Assembly: GCF_938030785.1 (NCBI RefSeq) | Contig: NZ_CALHIK010000065.1 | Span: forward strand, 1 to 5,387 | Origin: an uncultured Campylobacter sp. | Lineage (GTDB): Bacteria; Campylobacterota; Campylobacteria; Campylobacterales; Campylobacteraceae | Length of the DNA stretch: 5,387 nt | Reading direction: 5' to 3' | Part shown: positions 1 to 4,392 of the stretch, in pieces | How the letters are laid out: each line of letters opens with the position of its first letter | Numbering within the stretch: position 1 is the stretch's first letter | Made by a program: the position numbers and the translations under genes | Notes under the pieces: model-generated | What the model was told of the DNA's origin: nothing | Seen by the model: the letters and a program-made list of their open reading frames with translations, nothing else | Databases searched by the model: none

Positions 1-437
1 CCGCGATAAAAAATCCAAATTTGATAGACGAAGCGGCGAATAAATTCGGCTCGCAATGCGTCGTAGTCGCGATCGATGCGAAGAAAACGGGCGAGGGCTA
101 TAGCGTTTTTATAAACGGCGGCAGGCTGGACACAGGCAGGGACGCGCTTGCCTGGGCAAAAGAGGCACAGGAACGCGGCACGGGTGAAATTCTGCTCACG
201 TCGATGGACTGCGACGGCGTTAAAAACGGCTTTGAGCTAAATTTAACGCGGATTTTCAGCGCGCTTGATATCCCGGTGATCGCAAGCGGCGGTGCGGGCA
301 AGATGGAGCACTTTAAGGACGCATTTTTAGCAGGCGCGGACGCGTGCTTGGCAGCCTCCATTTTTCACTTTAGAGAGATTGAAATCAAGGCACTTAAGAC
401 GTATTTGCGAGAGCAAGGTATCGAGGTTAGGCTGTGA
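1..437 (+). CDS. hisF: Imidazole glycerol phosphate synthase cyclase subunit HisF (3' part, start outside window)
   Basis: HisF is the cyclase half of the cytoplasmic HisF-HisH complex. It uses ammonia from HisH to turn PRFAR into imidazole glycerol phosphate and AICAR, the fifth step of histidine synthesis. Reading from base 3, 144 residues are visible, the C-terminal part of a (beta/alpha)8 barrel that is about 250 residues in full, so roughly 105 are missing. The fragment contains V-A-I-D-A-K-K, whose Asp (visible residue 25) aligns with the catalytic Asp130 of Thermotoga HisF. It also contains L-T-S-M-D-C-D-G (residues 65-72), with the second conserved barrel Asp. The phosphate-binding stretch I-A-S-G-G-A-G-K-M-E-H-F (93-104) and the closing A-A-S-I-F-H-F-R-E are intact. 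The stop is TGA at 435-437. The next gene starts 37 nt downstream on the same strand, which suggests cotranscription. The TTG at 21 is an internal codon, not the start. Identity is near certain. Confidence 0.97.
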   Translation, partial: AIKNPNLIDEAANKFGSQCVVVAIDAKKTGEGYSVFINGGRLDTGRDALAWAKEAQERGTGEILLTSMDCDGVKNGFELNLTRIFSALDIPVIASGGAGKMEHFKDAFLAGADACLAASIFHFREIEIKALKTYLREQGIEVRL

Positions 438-461
438 AATTCGAACTCAAATTTAGCGCAC

Positions 462-468
462 AAAAGGG
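462..468 (+). promoter_or_regulatory. Ribosome binding site for the GTG start at 475
   Basis: AAAAGGG ends 6 nt before GTG 475-477. It supports the GTG start, which lacks any competing ATG nearby; the first in-frame ATG (523-525) would remove the N-terminal strand that family members need. Confidence 0.55.
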
Positions 469-474
469 TGTGGC

Positions 475-1140
475 GTGATTATTTCAGCGGGACGAAACGA
501 GATATTTCCATTCGCGCTACCGATGGGCGTGGGGCTAGTGGATATGAGCATAAATTTGACGGCGCTTTTGCAAAAGAGAGCTATGGTTGATGGTCGCGGT
601 AAATACGAGCAAAATTTGATGGCCAATCGGCAACTTGACGAGAGGCTAAATTTGATAGATTCGCCTATTTTGCAAAGCACAAAATCCTCCCAAAACCCGG
701 ATAAAATTTTAAACGCACTACCGAGTGAGATTATTTTTATAGGCTCGGCAGGCCTCTACAATGAAGGTGAAGTTTTTGAAATTTACGAGAGTTCGGTTGC
801 TGCAAATATCGAAATTTCAAGTCTAGAAAACAAAAGCTATTCGCCGATAGAGAGCGAAATCACTTCTGTTGTTCCACGTGGAACATGTAAAGTAAACTCC
901 TCAAATTTCATCACAACCGATCAAAATTTGGCTCACGAGCTTTTTGATCGCGGATATTTTTTAGAAAATATGGAATTTTTTGCCGTCCTTAGAGTCGCGC
1001 AAAAATTTCAAATCCCCGCTTATGGTATATTTGTAGCAACGAATTTCTGCAGCAAAAATGCGCATGCTAATTTTATCAAAAACCACGAGCAAGCAAAAAA
1101 AGAGCTCGAAAAATACTTAAAACAAAAGGAAATTATTTGA
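475..1140 (+). CDS. Nucleoside phosphorylase-superfamily protein (divergent purine nucleoside phosphorylase / MTA-SAH nucleosidase-like)
   Basis: This 221-residue protein starts at GTG behind an AAAAGGG site and ends in TGA overlapping the rlmN start. It has the outline of the PNP/UDP phosphorylase fold: an N-terminal strand with A-G-R-N-E (5-9), a Gly-rich turn G-V-G (18-20), the loop I-F-I-G-S-A-G-L-Y (87-95) where family members contact phosphate or base, and N-M-E-F-F-A-V-L-R-V-A (165-175), resembling the family's M-E ribose-binding motif. It then has V-A-T-N (187-190), where nucleosidases usually carry Ser-Asp; Asn there would favour 6-oxopurines, but this alignment is by eye. Residues about 31-82 are a polar stretch not expected in the compact family fold, probably an insertion. 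Residues 133-137 (V-P-R-G-T) are encoded by a perfect parS palindrome. No signal peptide or membrane segment is visible, so it is likely cytoplasmic and may act in purine salvage. The fold assignment is fair; the reaction is inferred. Confidence 0.72.
   Translation: MIISAGRNEIFPFALPMGVGLVDMSINLTALLQKRAMVDGRGKYEQNLMANRQLDERLNLIDSPILQSTKSSQNPDKILNALPSEIIFIGSAGLYNEGEVFEIYESSVAANIEISSLENKSYSPIESEITSVVPRGTCKVNSSNFITTDQNLAHELFDRGYFLENMEFFAVLRVAQKFQIPAYGIFVATNFCSKNAHANFIKNHEQAKKELEKYLKQKEII
870..885. promoter_or_regulatory. parS centromere site (ParB/Spo0J binding palindrome), copy 1
   Basis: TGTTCCACGTGGAACA is a perfect 16-bp palindrome centred on CACGTG. It matches the bacterial chromosomal parS consensus (GTTnCACGTGnAAC core), in the GTTCC/GGAAC version known from pseudomonads. 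It lies wholly inside the phosphorylase-like gene and is read there as V-P-R-G-T. An identical second copy lies about 3.75 kb to the right. ParB loads here, spreads, and works with ParA and SMC in chromosome segregation. That this copy binds ParB is inferred from sequence identity alone. Confidence 0.85.
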
Positions 1141-2390
1141 AAAATTTGCTTGATTTTGCATTAGACGAGCTAAAAGAGCAGCTCTCGCCGCCGTTTCGCG
1201 CGAAGCAAATTTTCGAGTGGTTATACAAAAAAAATGCAATGAGTTTTGACGAGATGCTAAATTTGCCGAAGGAAATGCGCGCAAATTTGGCGCAGGAGTT
1301 TTACCTTGATCCGCTAAAATGCGTTAAATTTGAGCAGAGCACCGACGGCTCTATAAAGTATCTTTTCGAGCTCAAAGACGGACTGCGGATAGAAAGCGTA
1401 CTACTACCTATGAAAGAAGAAATCAACGACGAAAACGGTGAGATAGCGCGCCACGCTCGTTATACGATCTGCGTTAGTTCCCAGGTTGGCTGCCGCATGG
1501 GCTGCTCGTTTTGTCTAACGGGCAAGAGCGGACTAACGAGAAACCTAACGCCGGGCGAGATCGTAGGTCAAATTTTATGGATAAAAAGAGAAAATAAAAT
1601 CCCCTACGAACGCCGCGTAAACATCGTATATATGGGCATGGGCGAGCCGCTAGATAACCTAGAAAACGTTAGTAAAGCCATAAAAATTTTAAAAGAAAAC
1701 GACGGGTTAGCTATCGCTCCGCGCCGCCAAACCGTTAGTACTAGCGGGCTAGGCAGCCAGATAAAAAAGCTCGGCGAGATGGATCTGGGCGTGCTGTTAG
1801 CGATATCTTTGCACGCCGTTACTAACGAGCTTCGCAGCAAGCTAATGCCGATAAATAACGCCTACAAAATCGAGTCCGTTATGGAGGCGGTTAGGGGCTT
1901 TCCGATAGATATGCGCAAACGAGTGATGTTTGAGTATCTCGTCATAAAAGACATGAACGACGGCATAAAGGACGCTAAAAAGCTCGTATCGCTGCTGCAC
2001 GGCATCAAGGCAAAGGTAAATTTGATCTACTTTAATCCGCACGAGGGTAGCGAATACGGACGCCCAAACACGGCCGATATGGAGGCATTTCAGACGTACC
2101 TGCGCGATCACGGCGTGACCTGCACCATCAGGCAAAGTAAGGGTCTTGACATCAGCGCGGCGTGCGGTCAGCTCAAGCAAAGAAATGAGAAAAGTAAAAT
2201 TTCGGCTGATGCCGGTATTGACGCGTACAAAATTTCATCCGAAAAAACGCGAGAGGGGACTAGTGCAAACGAGCCGACAAACAAAATTAGCGGCAGGAAA
2301 GGTCAAGTTTTTCTAACTAGCTTTGGCCGCAAGACCAGCCCTGAGAGCGCGGCTGCAACGCAAAATTTAACTAGCGCCGAGAAAAAATGA
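1137..2390 (+). CDS. rlmN: Dual-specificity 23S rRNA / tRNA adenine-C2 methyltransferase RlmN (radical SAM), with C-terminal extension
   Basis: RlmN methylates C2 of A2503 in 23S rRNA and of A37 in some tRNAs, using a [4Fe-4S] cluster and two SAM molecules. The start is TTG at 1137, sharing TTGA with the upstream stop; AAAGGA at 1125-1130 sits 6 nt before it, so translation is probably coupled. The protein has 417 residues. An N-terminal helical domain (about 1-80) precedes the radical SAM barrel with the cluster motif C-R-M-G-C-S-F-C (C119, C123, C126). C112 aligns with E. coli C118, and C343 in A-A-C-G-Q-L is the methyl-carrying cysteine equivalent to E. coli C355. M-G-M-G-E-P-L (166-172) is the family SAM-binding motif. 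All key residues are present, so it should be active. Bacterial RlmN normally ends a few residues after A-C-G-Q-L. Here about 65 Ser/Thr/Lys/Ala-rich residues (from about 353) follow, probably disordered and possibly a late addition. Confidence 0.96.
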   Translation: MKNLLDFALDELKEQLSPPFRAKQIFEWLYKKNAMSFDEMLNLPKEMRANLAQEFYLDPLKCVKFEQSTDGSIKYLFELKDGLRIESVLLPMKEEINDENGEIARHARYTICVSSQVGCRMGCSFCLTGKSGLTRNLTPGEIVGQILWIKRENKIPYERRVNIVYMGMGEPLDNLENVSKAIKILKENDGLAIAPRRQTVSTSGLGSQIKKLGEMDLGVLLAISLHAVTNELRSKLMPINNAYKIESVMEAVRGFPIDMRKRVMFEYLVIKDMNDGIKDAKKLVSLLHGIKAKVNLIYFNPHEGSEYGRPNTADMEAFQTYLRDHGVTCTIRQSKGLDISAACGQLKQRNEKSKISADAGIDAYKISSEKTREGTSANEPTNKISGRKGQVFLTSFGRKTSPESAAATQNLTSAEKK

Positions 2391-2488
2391 TCGCGCCAAT
2401 ATCGCCCGATTATTTTCGTCGGCATCGCTATGCCGCTCAGGCTCGAACCGATAGTAAAGGTGACTTTAATGACAAACACAAGCGATGA
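2387..2488 (+). CDS. Possible small ORF, 33 aa, overlapping the rlmN stop (unrecognised, doubtful)
   Basis: ATG at 2387 shares ATGA with the rlmN stop, and the frame stays open for 33 codons to TGA 2486-2488. The product begins M-I-A-P-I-S-P-D-Y-F and is basic and polar, with no membrane segment. It has no clear ribosome site of its own, but the ATGA arrangement would allow coupled translation from rlmN. It overlaps the next gene's start by 20 nt and contains that gene's ribosome site. I recognise no family. It may be a real mini-gene, the truncated head of a lost gene, or chance. Confidence 0.22.
   Translation: MIAPISPDYFRRHRYAAQARTDSKGDFNDKHKR
2456..2463 (+). promoter_or_regulatory. Ribosome binding site deciding the start at 2469
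   Basis: AAAGGTGA pairs well with the 16S anti-Shine-Dalgarno end and stops 5 nt before ATG 2469. The longer in-frame ATG at 2430 has no comparable site, so 2469 is the preferred start. Confidence 0.6.
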
Positions 2489-2798
2489 TATAGCCTTTTT
2501 AAGGGCGCAGGCAGATAGAGACAACGACGGCTCGTTTTTTGTTTTGCTCTATGATTTTTGCTATTTTGATAAGAAAATTTTCAAAAAAATTCTAAAAATT
2601 TGCCTACAAACCAAGATCGAAGATAAAAATTTAAGGGCCGAAATTTTAGATATTTTGCACTTTACGACCTATTTAATGCTTTGTCATCGCGACAAAAAGG
2701 ACGTATACAAGATAAAAAATTTCAAAAAAGTCGAGGAAAAATTCGGCGATTATTTTCAGATCGTAAGGCAGATCGGCAAGAAATTTATAACGGAGTAG
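2469..2798 (+). CDS. Hypothetical protein, 109 aa (unrecognised; possible immunity-type protein by context)
   Basis: I chose the ATG at 2469, 13 codons inside a longer frame open from 2430, because AAAGGTGA lies just upstream. The protein is 109 residues, soluble and mainly helical by eye. It has an aromatic, Asp-rich middle (L-L-Y-D-F-C-Y-F-D), a Lys-rich helix, and a C-terminal half with L-C-H-R-D-K-K-D-V-Y-K-I-K-N-F followed by K-K-V-E-E-K-F-G-D-Y-F. No signal peptide, transmembrane segment or catalytic motif is visible. I do not recognise the family. Small acidic-to-neutral helical proteins next to a DUF6985 gene are common in loci holding orphan immunity proteins, but that is contextual inference. 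The stop (TAG 2796-2798) is 2 nt before the next start and overlaps its ribosome site, so the pair is almost certainly cotranscribed and translationally coupled. Confidence 0.72.
   Translation: MTNTSDDIAFLRAQADRDNDGSFFVLLYDFCYFDKKIFKKILKICLQTKIEDKNLRAEILDILHFTTYLMLCHRDKKDVYKIKNFKKVEEKFGDYFQIVRQIGKKFITE
2792..2795 (+). promoter_or_regulatory. Ribosome binding site deciding the start at 2801
   Basis: GGAG lies 5 nt before ATG 2801. The frame is open from 2681, but the upstream ATG there has no such site and falls inside the preceding gene, so 2801 is the true start. Confidence 0.55.
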
Positions 2799-2800
2799 CA

Positions 2801-3253
2801 ATGGACGCGCAAAAATTAATGGACGAGATCGGCGTCTTCTTGGACAGATCGCTGCTTAAAAAATCCAAGATTACAAAAGCGGAGATTATCCGCTTTATCG
2901 AGGAAAAATGGGCGGAAGCGGACGATGAAAAATACCGCATCTACGCCTCATACATCTACGCAGCGCGCATGGTAAATGAGTACAAATGGGTGGGCGACGC
3001 CCCAAATATGCTGCGCTGGCTAGGCGAGATGGATAAGCACGCCAGGAGCAAGGAAAATCCGCCTTACGTGAGCGATTATTACAAGGGCGAGTGCTGCTTG
3101 GAGTGCGGCGCGGAGCAGGAGGCGCTTGAGTTTTTGCGCAAAAGCTACGAAGCGGATGAGGAGTATCTTTTCACCCGCAGCCCAAAGGTCGCGGAGTTTT
3201 TTAATGCACATTTTGCGGAGCCTAAAATTTTGTTTAAATTTGAAGATGAGTAA
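2801..3253 (+). CDS. N-terminal, TPR-like half of a split DUF6985-type protein (150 aa)
   Basis: ATG 2801 with GGAG upstream opens a 150-residue frame ending at TAA 3251-3253. The product is helical and rich in aromatic residues and Ala. The stretch from about residue 86 (Y-V-S-D-Y-Y-K-G-E-C-C-L-E-C-G) through E-A-L-E-F-L-R-K-S-Y-E-A-D-E-E-Y reads like a tetratricopeptide hairpin, with G and A at the packing positions. It continues into R-S-P-K-V-A-E-F-F-N, a pattern I associate with the N-terminal half of longer bacterial proteins whose C-terminal half is DUF6985. The last residues, F-E-D-E, look like the acidic linker between halves. Directly after the stop, the same frame stays open for 147 codons encoding that C-terminal half, so this ORF is most likely the front of one ancestral gene of about 298 codons broken by a nonsense mutation. 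The truncated product could still be made. Biochemical function is unknown. Confidence 0.68.
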   Translation: MDAQKLMDEIGVFLDRSLLKKSKITKAEIIRFIEEKWAEADDEKYRIYASYIYAARMVNEYKWVGDAPNMLRWLGEMDKHARSKENPPYVSDYYKGECCLECGAEQEALEFLRKSYEADEEYLFTRSPKVAEFFNAHFAEPKILFKFEDE

Positions 3254-3697
3254 TACGAGGACTTAAGCTTTCCGCTGCGACTGGAGTATTTCGGTAAAAT
3301 TTTAGATCAAGAAAGCGAGTTTCTCTGCTCGTTTTTAGACGAGGGCGGCGAAGAGACGGACGAGCCGAGCCGCGCACAATCGGACGCACTGGAGTTTTTA
3401 AAACAAAACCAGGAGGAAATTTTAACGGGCATCTTAACTGAAATTTTAAAAAACTACCCAAAATGGCAGAAAATTTACGACTATCCAAGCGAGACGAAAA
3501 GCGATTTTATGCCCGATATCTGCGCGCCGCAGGAACTTAGCGAACTATTGGAGCTGCAAAATATCTATATCCTAGACGGCGTGAAAATCGGCTTTGAGTT
3601 TAGCTGCTCGTGGGATATGGAGCACGGCCTAGGCGTGATGACGCGCAAAGGCAACGTCATGGGTATCGGCGAATCGGAGGTAGCGTTTGGGTGCTAG
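3254..3697 (+). pseudogene. C-terminal DUF6985-type domain, cut off from its gene by an in-frame TAA
   Basis: Immediately after TAA 3251-3253 the same reading frame runs 147 codons to TAG 3695-3697. It starts Y-E-D-L-S-F-P-L-R-L-E-Y-F-G, has F-L-K-Q-N-Q-E-E-I-L in the middle, then E-L-L-E-L-Q-N-I-Y-I-L, and ends G-F-E-F-S-C-S-W-D-M-E-H-G-L-G-V followed by E-V-A-F. This W-D-x-E-H-G-L-G-V ending is what I know as the DUF6985 family signature, of unknown function and often found among immunity-like genes. The first ATG after the stop is 3509, which would give only 62 residues and lacks a good ribosome site; no ATG, GTG or TTG codon precedes it in frame. The half is therefore not expected to be translated on its own. 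The sequence is otherwise undamaged, suggesting a recent break, a sequencing error or, less likely, readthrough. Confidence 0.68.
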
Positions 3698-4201
3698 TGG
3701 ATCGATTTTGTATTAAAATTTGCAGCGGATCATTTTAAATGCTGTACCGCAAAAAGATGAACAGGTAAACGAGTAAATTTTTAAAATTTTATTATCGCCC
3801 TTAAAGGACCGCTTAAATTTTACATCTGCCGCCGAAATAAATTATCTCCTGCTTGAAATCTCGTATTATGAAGCGATGCTTATCTTATATTGGAGGTGGG
3901 CATAAACCATTTAAAGGATTGATTGGCTCTAAAATTTCAAGTCAATAACGACCATTGTTAATATACATACGGCGTGCCTTGATCGTAAGTTAAATTTAAC
4001 TGCCCCACTTTCCGCTTTGAACTACTGCGCGCAAGCATTTGTAGGCTCTCAGGCTCTTTTTGTTTGCAGTGTATTATAAGCCCAGCAATAAAACAGCTAG
4101 CCCAAATTTAGAATTTTTAGCAAATTAGTATTAAAAACCCACATGGAAATTCTGGCAAATTTTATGCATGTCAAACTTCCGAAACGCGCATAGAAGAATT
4201 G

Positions 4202-4252
4202 AGGCGCCGAATGATCGTAAGTTTCTATCGGTAGGCGGCAGACCGGGCGCCT
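4202..4252. repeat. GC-rich inverted repeat with 37-nt loop
   Basis: AGGCGCC (4202-4208) is matched by GGCGCCT (4246-4252). The loop can add a short CGG/CCG stem near the right arm. On the + strand the right arm is followed by AAATTTTC, which gives only a weak T-run. It could be a terminator for + strand transcripts or part of a structured RNA, but a 7-bp match at this distance may be chance. Confidence 0.3.
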
Positions 4253-4353
4253 AAATTTTCGTATCAACCGCCCCTTTTTTGCGGCGATAAAATTTCGTAC
4301 TCCTGCGCATCAAAATTTTGCAAATCTCGCAAGTAAGATAAAGCTCTAATCAC

Positions 4354-4372
4354 AAAAATAGCCCGATAGGCT
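4354..4372 (-). terminator. Weak Rho-independent terminator candidate for the pseudouridine synthase gene
   Basis: Read on the - strand, AGCC-TATCG-GGCT forms a 4-bp GC-rich stem, followed after one A by TTTTT. It lies about 20 nt beyond the stop of the synthase gene, the right place for a terminator. The stem is short, so strength is doubtful. Confidence 0.4.
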
Positions 4373-4392
4373 GTCTAAAATTTTTATTGAGC

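Larger units (their letters stand above)
3698..4392. other. Long region without a convincing gene, between convergent genes
   Basis: These 695 bases separate the + strand DUF6985 remnant from the - strand pseudouridine synthase. Stops are dense in all frames. The longest open stretches I found by hand are about 42 codons on + (3777-3905) and 49 codons on - (4107 down to 3958); neither has a start codon near its head with a ribosome site, and I recognise neither product. The stretch holds a 12-bp direct repeat TGATCGTAAGTT (3980-3991 and 4212-4223), a perfect 12-bp palindrome GTTAAATTTAAC (3989-4000), a GC-rich inverted repeat (4202-4252) and a terminator-like hairpin near the right end. It may be the residue of decayed genes. 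I saw no tRNA or insertion-sequence ends. Confidence 0.6.

Noticed and set aside
98..361. 87-codon open frame on the - strand inside hisF
   Set aside because: It lies wholly antisense to a clearly identified gene and has no family resemblance or ribosome site.
1604..2180. Two - strand open frames (1604-1840 and 1842-2180) inside rlmN
   Set aside because: They are antisense shadows of the conserved radical SAM enzyme.
2185..2316. 43-codon + frame (ATG 2185) inside the RlmN tail, strongly basic
   Set aside because: It has no good ribosome site and is fully overlapped by the rlmN reading frame; it probably reflects the low-complexity composition.
2430..2468. Upstream ATG start for the 109-aa protein
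   Set aside because: There is no ribosome site before 2430, while AAAGGTGA stands just before ATG 2469.
2681..2800. Upstream ATG start for the TPR-like gene
   Set aside because: It lies deep inside the preceding gene without a ribosome site; ATG 2801 has GGAG at the right distance.
3411..3416. Perfect AGGAGG Shine-Dalgarno sequence
   Set aside because: No start codon follows at a useful distance; it is simply the coding of Q-E-E in the DUF6985 half.
3509..3697. Independent 62-aa gene starting at ATG 3509
   Set aside because: It is the tail of the DUF6985 domain in the same frame as upstream conserved coding sequence, with no convincing ribosome site.
4063..4080. Promoter-like T-rich stretch followed by TATTAT on the + strand
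   Set aside because: AT-rich DNA gives such matches often, and no gene or clear RNA follows it.
3958..4107. 49-codon - strand open stretch ending L-T-Y-D-Q-G-T-P-Y-V-Y
   Set aside because: I considered a transposase remnant, but no catalytic motif, start codon at its head or terminal repeats could be supported.
4268..4284. CCGC/GCGG hairpin containing a T6 run (terminator?)
   Set aside because: The T-run is in the loop and not after the stem, so it does not have terminator form.
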